From: Strobilurus pachycystidiatus
Lineage: Eukaryota; Basidiomycota; Agaricomycetes; Agaricales; Physalacriaceae
Assembly: GCA_019915135.1 (NCBI GenBank)
Contig: JAHLMK010000003.1
Location: forward strand, 310,001-374,000
Direction: 5' to 3'
DNA length: 64,000 nt
Shown here piece by piece: positions 10,434 through 21,446 of the stretch. The translations under genes were made by a program, and so were the position numbers. The number at the start of each line of letters is the position of its first letter. Position 1 is the first letter of the stretch. The notes under the pieces were generated by a model. The model did not search any database. It had not been told where the DNA came from and saw only the letters and a program-made list of their open reading frames with translations.

Positions 10434-11739
10434 ATGTCTCTGCCTCTCCCGGGGGAATACTTCATTCTTCGAATTGACCCCCTCACCACCTTGGATCTTC
10501 TGAGAGACGATGCCGAGGTAGTAAATGCATGCGAAGCATTGCCGGCCGGTAAACTGTACCTTGCTTGTTGCCAACAGGTGAGACCCGCTACCACGGACGG
10601 TCGTGTTATGTGCTGACGGCCGCAGCACGCCTCTATTCCAGTCGTCGGATATCTCTACACTGAAACAATCTCTTTCGCATTTCGGGGGTCAATTCCAGGC
10701 CCAGAGGGAACATTCGCGTTGCCAGACATGTCTTTTCCAATTGCACCGAACTCTTCGCACCCGCGCGGTCGTCCAGCGCTTCAATGTGATCCACCTCTGC
10801 CATGGCCCGACTTCTACCATTCTACACAGGCTTTCACACATGTTCGAATCAAATACACCGCACGAGACATGCGAGACCGTGGAAAGTTCTCGCTGTGGCC
10901 GGATGACCAAACGATGGACGTCAAATTTCAGAACAGGAGGGATACTAAATGGCGAAGGAAAATGCTTCACATGAAGAAGACGGGCGGGACAGACTTTGAA
11001 CCCGATCCAGAGCCCGTTGAACAGCCTGATGAGGAAGGAGACTACTACTTGGAGAACCATGAGCATACCTCGCAGGACGGGCGCGAATTGCCTACTGGGG
11101 GTGATGACCATGACCGGTCTATGCATCATCAGCCGCCGCCTGGACCCTCACCACTTGATGTCCCGCTACCATCGTCATCCTCATCGCTCGACAATCCTCC
11201 GCCTACTCTAGACCATCAACGACCACGGCCGTCGGGAGATGATTCTGCGCCGGTTCACTTGTCCACCTCTGTCACCCATGGCGGTACCGCTCCTGCCGAC
11301 ATCGAAAATTCCTCTCTGCACAGCGAATACGAGTCTGTTGTGGATCTCGACCAACTCATCGGTCGCCATGATTTTACGCCTGTCGTTGACTTCTGGCTCG
11401 ATCTCGAGACATTCACTGCAGATCAGATTGGGAATCCATGGGACTTCTTTGAGGAAGTAGAGGCGATTCGAAAGTAAGTCTCGTCGGGTATGATACTACA
11501 AGAATTTGCTCATGATACCTTTCAACAGGATCCACAACGACCACAAGGCAAGATTACAGGCGAAGATTGAGCTCACCGAGAAGATAAACGCGGAACACTA
11601 TGAGAAGGTATCTTCCAAGCAACGCAAGACGTTCATCGGTAGGGCCGCATATCGCACACAGATGCTCGTCAGACGTGTCACCACTTCGATGTGTGGGCTC
11701 TTTCGGATTCCGCCTCGGTCAAGACCTCATGATAGATAA
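10434..11739 (+). CDS. MSxPRWGEYF-family protein, copy 4 (intact)
   Basis: Exons 10434-10577, 10626-11473 and 11529-11739 join in frame. The start reads MSLPLPGEYFILRIDP, so the RWG of the sisters is replaced by LPG. The core (GPEGTFALPDMSFPIAPN, LPWPDFYHS), TGGTDFEPDPEPVE, the Ser/Pro linker, the SEYESVVDLDQ block, PWDFFEEVEAIRK and the KARLQAKIELTEKINAEHYE helix are all present. The C-terminal basic tail has diverged after KTFIGRAAYR and ends in SRPHDR rather than YWRKLHISR. Product about 400 residues. Function unknown. Confidence 0.85.
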
Positions 11740-11860
11740 TTCCTTGTTCTGTACTGCACATAACACTATTTATACAGTTATTCTGTTTATACCAATGTAC
11801 TACCCGATTGCAGTTTGAATCGAAGTCCAGAACGAACGTAGCATGTAGTCGTGAAGACAT

Positions 11861-13489
11861 TCATCGCCGTACAGGTGAAATGGGAGAAGACGTCGGACTG
11901 GTGACCGAAGGATCATGATCAATTGGGATGGAACGATACTCTACTCGCTGAAATTCCGCGTTCCATTCATGGTCCTCGCCGTATTTCTCCGTCAAAGCAG
12001 CCTCAGGAGTCTGCTCTTCATGCTTCAGTATGATTGCAAGCAACAAACGAAGCACTGACCTGTAAAGTAGCCTCAGAGTCCGTCTGTACCTGCACTCGAA
12101 TCTGCACAGGCGAAACCATTGTCCGTCTCGCCTCAGCAAACCCAAATCGGCTGGACCTAGTGAATCGATCCGGCGCAGAGAAACTCGTCCCGGTGCCAAA
12201 GGTCTGCCTCGGCCGATTGAAGGATATCATCGCATCTGTTTCTTCGTGGCGATTCTCCGCCGCGCGCGAACGGCCGTTGAAGATGAGCAGGAGGGAGTTG
12301 GTGTAGAGCTTTCCCAGGCAGAAGGCCGATGCGGTATTGTAGACACCGCTGTTGGTGACGAGGATGATGGCGATGACTGTGGCTCCAGTCGCTGTTGACC
12401 AGACCATGAGTTATCACAATCGAAGAGATGGAACGCTGGACGAACCGGTCAGAGCTCCGGTTTCGATGGTGATGCGAACTATACGTGTTATGACATTAAG
12501 AGTTGCTTTGTATGAAGCGTCGAGTTTTAGAAGCTGTGAGTCTCAGTGAAGGAATGAGTCAGACCACCTATGAAGGACAACGTACATAGTAAGTTTGCAA
12601 GGTCGCTATGACGATGTCGCAGAATGCACTTCCGGCGAGCCAGAGCTGCGCACAATGAGTCAATAAATGAACACGGTCACGACGCCAACGCACAATACAT
12701 GGAACAAGCGACATGTCTCTGGCACCGGCGGTGTAGAGACCGTACTTAAATTGAAGTACACCCTCGACGCTAGCGGCGGCAAACTGACCGAGGGCGACCT
12801 GCGTAGTGGTGTGAACAGCCTTTCGCACCGGGACGGTAGAAAGAATTCTACCAGTGTGATAGCGAGGCCGAGGATGAAGGAGTCACTGAGGACGCGGAGT
12901 CGATACGCATAGAATGTCTGTACAATGAAGCTGACTAGGAAACCAGCGTATCAGTCACCTCACCCATTGAGATAATCGTTGACGCGACGTACTCAGACCG
13001 GTAAAGATCGGCACAGAAAGCCACAGTGTATGAATATCGTGTGCATAGATGACATCACCGTAGCGTATCGCAAAGACACCGTAGAGATCCACGGTGAAGA
13101 GCGCAGTCTGTAGCGTCTCGAGGGCTAGGAGGCCGAATATGAGGACCTTGGTGAGGGCGTTGTCCCTCGGGAAGGAAATGTGATATATGTCTTCGCAACT
13201 TGTGAGACAGCAACTCGTCGAAGACAGGAGTACCACGTACAGACTTGAAGGCAGAGCGTCCCGTAGAGCGCCCAGCTCAGGGTGTATCCGATAAACTGGA
13301 AGTCGGATGAGTGTCCGAACTGTGAGGCTTGCTGCCTGTGAACCTACGAGAGGCGAAGTGCTACACGAAAGGACTCATGAGATCGCTTGAATGAAACCAA
13401 GTTGCTACCACGTACATTCTCGAGATATCGAGTTTGTCGTCTTGTAGTGGGTTATCGATGGGCTGGCCTCCGGCTGGTGGGCGGTCCAT
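11861..13489 (-). CDS. DUF6534-type multispanning membrane protein
   Basis: A multi-exon minus-strand gene from an ATG at 13489 (MDRPPAGGQP) to a TGA at 11861-11863. Hydrophobic spans are spread over several small exons, for example QFIGYTLSWALYGTLCLQV, TKVLIFGLLALETLQTALF, and GATVIAIILVTNSGVYNTAS. The last span is followed by the hallmark FCLGKLYTNSLLLIFNGR. That ending and the overall layout fit the basidiomycete DUF6534 family of seven-span-like membrane proteins, whose role is not established. The C-terminal cytoplasmic tail is hydrophilic and ends SPISPVRR. Exact exon borders in 12.4-13.3 kb are uncertain. Confidence 0.75.
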
Positions 13490-14101
13490 GGGAAGGAGAG
13501 ACTGGGAAAGGGAGAAATCCACGTTGATGGTTGCGCTTTTCTTCGCAGATTAGATTCCGAGAATCAAGCAGCGCGGCACGTCAAAAGATCCGAGAATTGT
13601 TGTGGCAAATCAGAAGGGAGAAATTGACGCTTCTCACGCGCATACACACGAATATCGGAGCACTTCTACGCAGCCAGGAACCACTAGGACTTGCACGCGG
13701 TCAAACACGTTCCCCGCGTCGAAAACAAATAATGCAACGCGCAGCTCACAGTGAAAATCAACCGATGCTACATTCAACATGCGATGAGAGAGCAGAGCGA
13801 GTGGTCGTTCATCGGCAAGAGCCGTCGACAGTACCTGTTATACCCACGCATCCGAAGCTCGTAGCAACCTGTCGACATCCTCGGCGTTGTTAGCCGAACA
13901 CCTGCCGAGATTGTCACGAATCCGACGCTTATAAAGTTGCAGAATCGAAGAGCAAGGCCACGAGCCGGGGTTGTGGAGGTTGTCATGATGGCAAGGACAC
14001 AGGACGCATTCGCCACGTGGGCGAGTTGAGGCAGGGAACGCGCATCGGCAGGAAGAGATACTATACACTGACTTTCTTTATCCTACATTCAATTCGACAT
14101 T
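13490..14101. other. Intergenic, no supported gene
   Basis: About 610 bp upstream of the DUF6534-like gene and downstream of the GST. A 120-codon plus-strand frame is present but is Arg/Gln-rich without domain signal. I see no convincing gene. Confidence 0.45.
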
Positions 14102-15030
14102 TCACTGATTCTGAACACGTAACGGCCTCAGCCTCTTCTCCAGCTTCTCCAACGTGATTTCCTGTATACAAAGGTCAATGAAGTTCATAGGTCAGACATT
14201 GCACTCACAGGATGAAACGTGCTCTTGAAACTCTCCCTCTCCTTGAGCCTCGCAAAGTATTCCGCAAAGACCTTGAACTTCGGATCCGTAGTCAAAGTGT
14301 CCAAGACCTTCTTCCCCTCTCCCGACTCGTACGCTCCCAGGTCATTGCTAAAGGCCAATTCCAAGCGGGCGAAGAACGGCAGCACAGCCGCGTCAGCGAT
14401 GGTAAAGTCGTCGCTCACCGCGAACTTCTTCCCGCCGTTGTCCACGATCAATTGCTGGATGGCCTCGATCGCGGCAAAGAGGGGCTCCTTGGATTCACCT
14501 CGGGTGAGGAAAGCTATGTATGGGGCGGAGAACTTGTTGCTGAATGTGTCGATGAAGAACCGCGCTTTGGCGCGCTCAACGGGGGAAGAGGGAAGGATTG
14601 GGGAGTCGGGGAAGAGATCGGCGATGAACTCGACGAGGATGAGGGACTCTGCGAGCTTGACGGAGTCGGGAGAAGGCTGGTCCGCTGGGACGTCGGGGCC
14701 GCCATAGGCGATGGCGGGAACCTGCATGCCTGTGTGAACACGGCGTCAATGGCGAAGCAAAGTACGCACCTTGCTGGCGGGGTTGACCTGTGGTGCGTAC
14801 CATTCAGGCTTGTTGGCTAGGTCGATCTCATATCGCGTGAACTGCGCGCCGACCTCTGCCAGGGCGATTTCGGTCTAGAGGGAATTGTTGGCGCGGATGA
14901 AGGCTTTGGATATCGGCAGTCTTACTCGGTGGGCGTAGGGGCATTGCTGAATGGACATGTAAACATCTAATCATTTCGCCGTGTTCGGAGGGCTCACCTT
15001 CGCGGTATAAAGGGTGATTTGGTCGGGCAT
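14102..15030 (-). CDS. Glutathione S-transferase, omega-like (Cys-type)
   Basis: Start at 15030 (MPDQITLYTAK), then a short exon reading QCPYAHR, then TEIALAEVGAQF, NKPEWYAPQVNPASK, and a large exon (VPAIAYGG onward) ending FHP. A final exon reads EITLEKLEKRLRP and stops at 14102-14104. The thioredoxin-fold N-terminal domain carries a CPYAHR site, typical of cysteine-type omega/GTO GSTs rather than Ser/Tyr GSTs. NPASKVPAI contains the cis-Pro glutathione-binding region, and ESLILVEFIADLFPDSP matches the GST family E-S dipeptide. The C-terminal all-helical domain has FTIADAAVLPFFARL. Length of about 245 residues is normal. Expected role is glutathione-dependent thioltransfer or deglutathionylation in the cytosol. 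A TATAAAA-like box lies about 50 bp upstream, near 15080. Confidence 0.88.
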
Positions 15031-15636
15031 TGCGGTTGCTGGAGGGAAGATGGGTGGTGGCGAGATAATCGGCAGTTTTATAAGCCCTCGGCCGAGGGAA
15101 CATTGGCTAGTTTGCCGTCATAAAGGCGTTATCGAGGCATCTCACTGCGTGAATAAGCACTGGAGACTGTGATCCCATGACACAGACACTCACACGGCGT
15201 ACACAAGGTGGCATTCGTGCCATGACGGATGACTATCTCGATTCCGAAAAAATGACCGATGTAATCTTGACCCTCGAGGAAGGGGAGATACGATACGGCC
15301 TGTTCTGGCACCTTCGAAGGACGCACGAGCTTTTGAAAGGCAGAGGTGCCCGTGATGCCGAATGTCGAATCGAGGTCAAAGGTCAGAGTCGGGAAGAAAA
15401 TGCAGGGTCAAAAAGCTACCAATCAAAATCTTGGGCAGGTACACGCCACGTGGAGATCAAGTCCGGCAGCATTCTCTCATCCTCAAAACGCTCTCATGTC
15501 CTGTTTGAATGCTACCTGAATGCTACTGTTCTTCGGGATCGCTTTATATTGGCACATGAGCGTATGATTATCAATTACGGTCCCAAATCTCAAACGAGTC
15601 GTTCATCACAATTGCAAGTCTCTCTCGTGGCGCCGA
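15031..15636. other. Intergenic upstream of GST
   Basis: About 600 bp between the GST promoter side and the 3' end of MLKL-like gene A. A 160-codon plus-strand frame overlaps the end of gene A and has no domain signal. No gene is supported. Confidence 0.45.
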
Positions 15637-17278
15637 TCACGCCTGTTCCTTTGCGCTAACGCCAAGGAACTGGTGTCGTGTGAGAGCATGTTCACTCCCA
15701 GCCGTGACCGTTGCTTACCATTACAATCTGTTCCAATTTCTCGTTCGTCTCCCCGCGGAACTCGTTGAGCTCCGTGTGGATGGCATCCGTCTTCCAAAGC
15801 ATCGCCTCATGCAGAACGCGCAGATCCTTCAGAATATGCGCAGTTGAGATATTGTTGCTGGTCTACGGAGCTGCTACTTGGTGAGTCCATGAGGCCAGAG
15901 TAGAGTGCTTACCTGGAAGACAACGAGCGACTTATCAAGTGCCTCGCGTAAGTTGGCGAGATCATTCTTGATCTTGGTTTGGTAGAAGAAGGCTTTTGCG
16001 CCACTGTACTTTGCGAGGGAGCTGACGCGCATCTCGATTATTTCCAATGTTCTGATCCAATAGGTGTGAGTCCGACACTCGTATTAAAGAGTGCCACTTA
16101 CAACAAAAGCTTCAGGATCCTCGGATCGACTTGTTGCGGGGTCGACGAACGCGCATGTTCGTTGAGGATTGACAGGGTCACATTCGCCGCATGAGTAGCC
16201 AGAGATGTACACGCTTTTTGGTTTGATTTTGAACTCTAGAAGAATCAGCATGATCCTCAATGTCCTCGATATCCTGGAAGGATTTACATACCTGCGCCGC
16301 ATCCAGGATCTTTCGGATTGTCCCGCAAGCCCCCTCTAGGATATCCCCGACAATCGGGATCATCTTCGCGATGCTTTCCGCCAACTCAAGACAAGTCATG
16401 ACTGAGTCAACGGTCAACGCATCCTTCACGCTGAGCTCTGTATCCGGTGTCTCGAGTGTGAGCCTCGCAATTTGGGATTCCAGTGACACGTTGCGCGCTT
16501 TCATTTGGTGGAAGCATGGGACGGCAAGAGGGATGATATTAGGATATAGTTGCTCTTTTCCAGGCTGGATCCACCAGTTTGGGTTTTGTATGCGTTTCAA
16601 GGCTTCACTGATAGGCTCAGTCCGTCCGTATTATTGCCACGGTTACTAAGAGTACTCACACGGACCCTTTAAAAAAGAACGCAGCTGCAGCTTCCTCAGT
16701 CCGAGACAGTAAAATACCAACATACATCTGGCGATCTTGAACGGGGGTGTACAGCATATATTTGAATATGAGCAAAATTGTGTATACATCATCTTCCTGG
16801 TTGTTGTCAAGTCAGTCGAGAATTCCAAATTGCTTTACGGGCAACGTACGGTGGGCATATGCGGCAAATTGTCAGCGTTATTGGCAGGCAAGTCTATCGT
16901 GTCGACAAGGCATCGAAGCAGATCAAAGGCCATGGAAGCATTCTGTTGGTCTTCAAGGCGAAATTTGCAGAACAAAGCAGCTAGTACAAGCTTGGGTATC
17001 AGCTTTGCCGGGTACCTTGATTAACCGAATAGTAGCTCACAGGTTTGAAATGTAATTATATCGGTGTCCTCATCCTCGCTCTTTGCCAGAGACAATTCCT
17101 CAGAAGTGACGTCCCCGTCCCGCATTGACTCTGAAGTCTCTGGGTCCTCGTCAGAAAGGCCCGATTCGTTAACAATGCCCGAGTCCTCGTCAGCCGTGTG
17201 CCAACTATCATTGTCGACATCGGACCCCGAAGCTTCGTCGAGATCCAGCTTGCCAGGTGCGATTAAATAAGTCGACAT
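15637..17278 (-). CDS. MLKL-N-terminal-like helical-bundle protein, gene A
   Basis: A roughly eight-exon gene from ATG 17278 (MSTYLIAPGKL) to TGA 15637-15639. Order: an acidic Ser/Asp/Glu-rich N-terminal segment (DVDNDSWHTADEDSG); two short helical exons (FDLLRCLVDTIDLP; LLIFKYMLYTP); the core exon (FHQMKARNVSLES, VDSVMTCLELAESIAKM, GDILEGACGTIRKI); ACTSLATHAANVTLSILNE; LAKYSGAKAFFYQTKIKNDL; LREALDKSLVVFQ; a last helical exon; and a tiny exon reading FLGVSAKEQA. Spacing of the helices resembles the MLKL N-terminal/HeLo-like four-helix bundle used for membrane insertion in cell death. There is no NACHT, NB-ARC or kinase domain. It is the most 3' member of a five-gene tandem series. Length is about 390 residues. 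Function is inferred from fold resemblance only. Confidence 0.75.
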
Positions 17279-17795
17279 GATGAGACGAGACCAAGATGAA
17301 AAGCTGTGATCACTAACGCGATGACGATAGAGACGGTGATGCCGGCATAACAGCATCTTGTACTGAGTCGATTCAAACCTGTACAGTGTACCATTGACGT
17401 GCTGTGTCAGGAACCTAAGGTCCAGCATCATATTCAATATGGTACAGTCCGGCTGGGTCTATCGAGCTGTACGCAAGGCGGCGAAGAAAAAGCGAGAGGG
17501 AGAAATTGCAACATGGAAGGTAAACACAATTCACCGCACTGGTAATCCTGGCCATGTCTGTGTGTCGCGACTTCCACGCTGTCAAACCTCTCGGGATACA
17601 GAAGAAGGACATATACGGTGCCAAATATCATCGCCCGCTGAATACACATTGCTGTACTATGCGCTAGGCGTGACCATTGACGGTACGACGCGTATCCTGA
17701 CTGCCGAACTGGTCAGCGCATATTCGAAGACGAAAGAAGATTTCGATAGCCCACGTACAGAGTCGCCAGATTCTCCGTGCGCCGAAAGTATCCCA
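17279..17795. other. Intergenic between MLKL-like genes A and B
   Basis: About 520 bp containing the promoter side of gene A and the 3' flank of gene B. Plus-strand frames here have no domain signal. No gene seen. Confidence 0.45.
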
Positions 17796-19434
17796 TCAAT
17801 TACCGACAGCGCTCGTGTCGGTTACACCTGCCGCCCCTCCGCTAACACCTAAAAACTAGTGTTGTCTTAGAACATGTTCGAATCCAGTCTAGAAAGACTA
17901 ACCATGACGATCCGGTCCAGCTTCTGATGTGTCACACTGTGAGACAACATCTGCTCGTCGTGCATCGCCTTCATCTGCGCCAGCATCGCCTTGTGCAGAA
18001 GGCGCAAGTCCTTGAGGAGGCGCGTAGTCGAGATATCGTTGCTAATCTGAAAAGGTCCGCTCCAACTTGAACTAGCAAATTATGATATGTAGTGCGTACT
18101 TTGAAGACTACGAGCGAATTATCGAGTGCCTCGCGGAGGTCGGCCAGATCGTTTTTGATCTTGTACTGGAGCGTAAAAGCTTTCACACGACGGTACTTGG
18201 CGAGAGAGCGGACGTGCATCTCGGTCATCTTCAAGGTGCTTTATACCAAGCACTGTCAGGTACACATTTAGGTGAGGGGAGGCGTCGAGGACCTACCACA
18301 AAAGATCCACAATTCTTTGATCAGCCTGAGCAGGAGTCGATGAGCGCGCGAGCTCATTGAGGATTGCAAGGGTGATGTTGGCCGCATGGGTAGCCAACAA
18401 CGTGCACGCCGTGCGGTTTGCTTTTGCGCTCTAGCAAGCATACAATTGGTGTGAGAAAAGGTGTGAATGAAACACCTACTTGCGCCGCTGCGATAATCTT
18501 CCGCACAGTCCCGCACGCTCCTTCGACGAGGCTCCCCACAAGTGGTAGCATCTTCGCTATACTCTCCGCGAGGTCGAGACAGCTCAGAACGCAGTCGACG
18601 TCTGCAACATCTTTCACCGCGTCCGGTTCCGCCACCTCTGCTATCATCCTCGCTATTTGGGATTCCAACGTCATGACGCGCGCTTTCATTTGTAGGAAAC
18701 ATGGGACGACGAGGGGGATGAGATCAGGGAAGAGGGTGCTCGCCAAATAGGGCGGAGAAGTGAAAAGGAGGGGAGACTCGGACTGCTTCAGCTTCGGATC
18801 CCACAGGATGATTGCACTGGATGCCATAGTCAGACGTCAGGATTGCCGCCGCATTAATTCAACGAGAACTGCTCACTGAAGACTAGTAAACTCCCACCTC
18901 CCTTCTGGCTCAGTTGGGTCAGTCACGAGCCGAAACACAGGTTTTAAGTTTTTGGCAGGGCTGTACAGTAGGTACTTGAGCAGTTTGAGAACGAGATTGA
19001 TGTCAAGGACCCAAAATCGTGATGAGTTGTACTTCTTCACAAATGACAATGTTTTAGCCACTCACACAGGGCGTAATAGAACGTAGCAGGCTTTTGTAGA
19101 ATTCGGAATCAGAAGGCGAGTCTGTCATGTCGGCGATGCAGCTGAAGAGATCGAGGATCATGTGCAAGTTGGATTGGTCGTTACAGAGACATGTACAGTT
19201 GAGACCATCGAAACGCCCATGCATGTCTATCAGGCTCCAGTAGCAGGTATGCTCACGGATTCCCTCAGTAATTGCCTTTCCGGGCCGGCCGTCGTCCTCC
19301 AAGCTTTTACACCACCACTGGGTAACCTGGGCCTCCGAGTCTATTTCCTCGGCAGCGGCATGTCGTTGGTTATAGGTGTCCAATTTCAAAGCCTCCTGAG
19401 AATCTAGCTTGGGTGAGAGTGCTGCGGTCGACAT
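17796..19434 (-). CDS. MLKL-N-terminal-like helical-bundle protein, gene B
   Basis: Same exon plan as gene A, from ATG 19434 (MSTAALSPKLDSQEAL) to TGA 17796-17798. Landmarks: NLHMILDLFSCIADM; NLVLKLLKYLLYSPAKN; VPCFLQMKARVMTLESQIAR; CVLSCLDLAESIAKMLPLVG; EGACGTVRKIIAAAQ; LAKYRRVKAFTLQYKIKNDL; LREALDNSLVVFK; and the last exon FLGVSGGAAGVTDTSAVGN. The N-terminal acidic stretch is longer and less Ser-rich than in A. Its 5' flank leads into a promoter block shared with TOM7 and then the decayed MscS copy. Role as in gene A: a possible membrane-acting cell-death effector, unproven. Confidence 0.75.
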
Positions 19435-19619
19435 GATGGTAAGAGGCAACGCGAGGAATTACAATGAGGCTGTTGTCCCCGGGAGGCGATGATCCTTTCT
19501 TCGCCAGGGACATCCGGAGAAGGTCACGAGGTGGCGGCGGCGAGTGCAAAGCAGGGAAGCGATGAGCAACGGGGCGTCGGCGCTGTGTCCAACGACGAGG
19601 ACCGTGAGAGAAATTTCTA

Positions 19620-19730
19620 GTCGGACCGAATGCCGACTGTCAAGAAAAAATCAATAAGCAAACCCCGATCTGGACATAAAGCTCCCTCTTTGGGATTTTC
19701 CCCAGCCCCCTTTGTCCGCTCACTTCTCCC
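19620..19730 (+). promoter_or_regulatory. Promoter/leader block shared with TOM7
   Basis: This ~110 bp block aligns with 26232-26340, directly before TOM7. Both start GTCGGACCGAATGCCGA, share CCCCGAT(C)GGGACATAAAGCT and CCCTCTTTGGGATTTTC-like stretches, and end exactly at an ATG. Here the ATG (19731) begins the decayed MscS copy rather than TOM7. Confidence 0.65.
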
Positions 19731-20460
19731 ATGTCGACTACGAGTACTGCCTCTTGTCCTCTCATCAGGACCCGGAGCGTGACTATGCTCGGCTAAAACC
19801 TGGGTGCCTCCTCGACTACGACAGAGCCCCAATGGCGACACAGAAGTGACGGACTCGTCGAACGATGGATGTGTTACTGGACCGAGGCTTTGGAGGAGGC
19901 AACATGATTGACGCCAAGGCGCGTCGGGGCGGCCGGTGCACTCAGGCAATGCGGGCTCTACTGCCCTGGCTCTTCGGTGTCGAATCCACCTTGGCGTTGA
20001 GTACCGGACCCACGACAGTTCTGCCAGGCAGCAAGTCCACGTCTGCGCTCTGCGGACGGACCTGCGCCGCAAACTGCATGACGACGTGCGTCTGCGCCTT
20101 ATAATTCTCCTAATCCCTGCGGCAGGGTGAAGCGTCCAACGCGCCAGGTGGAGGTGTGCTACGCGCTTATCCTCCATGACTGTCTCGAATGTCTCATGCG
20201 CTTAGCAGTGTCCGTCTCGCTGCCCATGTTTCCTGGTGCCAGGCCTCACCGTGAATCACACGACCCCCACAATTGCACAGGAGTCAGGACAATCGCCACC
20301 CGCCTGTTCTGCCCCGGGCTCATCCTCCTCGCCATCGAACAAATTCCACAAAATGGCTTCGACCGATCATGTCGAGGATTATCAACTGGGTGACCGCAGT
20401 CAAACTATGCCCTCATTGTCACCTCAAAGACCCATCACCGCGGAAGGCGCTCGTCGACAT
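19731..20460 (+). pseudogene. Decayed MscS-type channel gene (5' half)
   Basis: Nucleotide similarity to the intact channel gene at 33408-35533 can be followed through this stretch: GACTAYGCKCGGCT near the start, GACGYCAAGGCGCGTCGGGG near 19913, CTGCYAGGCAGCARGTCYACGTCTG near 20020, CARGTSGAGGTGTGYWACGCG near 20140, TTAGCAGTGKCCGTCTCG near 20200, and CATCRAAYAAATTCCACMAAA near 20335. The reading frame is destroyed by many stops and indels. The channel pore and EF-hand part (C-terminal half) are absent. It sits behind the TOM7-like promoter block. No intact product is expected. Confidence 0.7.
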
Positions 20461-20732
20461 CACCTTCGTTGCTAACACCATGACATCGCTCCACCCATCC
20501 TCATCTCCTAGACCACGGCAGCAACGTCTTCGATCTTTATATTATTCACGCATCCTCTGATTGATTATCGATTATCAGGCATGCTTTTGTGATTCCATCA
20601 AGTGACTCTTTCTTATTTCTTCTCTAGTCGCGCAGATTCATACTCGATACACATTACTAGCGACGTGTCCCAGTTGTCGGGTCAAATTACAGATCAAAAT
20701 CATACATTTTTGTGATGCCAGAATCATTGTGC

Positions 20733-21340
20733 TCAAACTCGGATACCTCTCATTGCATCTGTCTCACCTGCCGCCCCTCCGCTAACACCTAGAAACTGGT
20801 ACGAATCAGAACGTGGTCGCGTCGTGGTCGCGTTGGAAGGGAAGACTCACCATGACGATTCGGTCCAACTTTCGGTGTGTCACATCATGGGCCATCATTT
20901 GCTCGTCGTGCATTTCCTTCATCTGCGACAACATCGCCTTGTGTAGTACACTTAATTCTCTGAGAAGGCGCGCAGTCAATATGTTGTTGTTGATCTGGGA
21001 ACTTCCGTCCTGAGCTTCAGCCGGGAAGGCCCAATGGTGCGTACCTTGAACACTACAAGCGAGTTATTGAGTGGCTCGCGTAGGTCTGCCAATTCACTCT
21101 CGATCTTGTACTGGAGCGCAAAGGCTTTCGCGCCCTTGTACTTGGCAAGAGAGCAAACACGCATCTCAGTGACCTTCAAGGTGCTTTACCAATGACTGTC
21201 AACCACACATTTTGATGAAGAGAGGTGTCAAGAACTCACCCCAGAAGATCCATGTCTCTGATCAGTTGGCGCTGTTGACAAGCGCACAAGATCATTGAGA
21301 ATAGCCAGTGTGACATTCGGAGGTGAATGTACTCTTGTAG
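20733..21340 (-). pseudogene. MLKL-like gene C, lacking its 5' half
   Basis: Only the 3' exons of the MLKL-like family are present: NVTLAILNDLVRLSTAP, TLKVTEMRVCSLAKYKGAKA, LREPLNNSLVVFK, the helical exon ending VTHRKLDRIVM, and the final exon FLGVSGGAAGETDAMRGIRV with TGA at 20733-20735. The acidic N terminus, the two short helical exons and the core exon (MKARVxTLES, EGACGT) are missing. The expected ACTSLATHAA stretch before NVTLAILN is garbled. The retained exons are open and the splice sites look usable, so it is a recent truncation or a short expressed derivative. Confidence 0.65.
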
Positions 21341-21446
21341 AAACGAGGCGATGCCAGAGGCCATACATCTGCTGCCGCTGTCATAATCACAAATTAGGAT
21401 TGAATTGACTGCTGCTATAGTAACTTCAAGTATCAAGGCCTACGCT

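Noticed and set aside
19617..20177. 186-codon minus-strand frame
   Set aside because: It is antisense to the MscS pseudogene and the TOM7-like promoter block.
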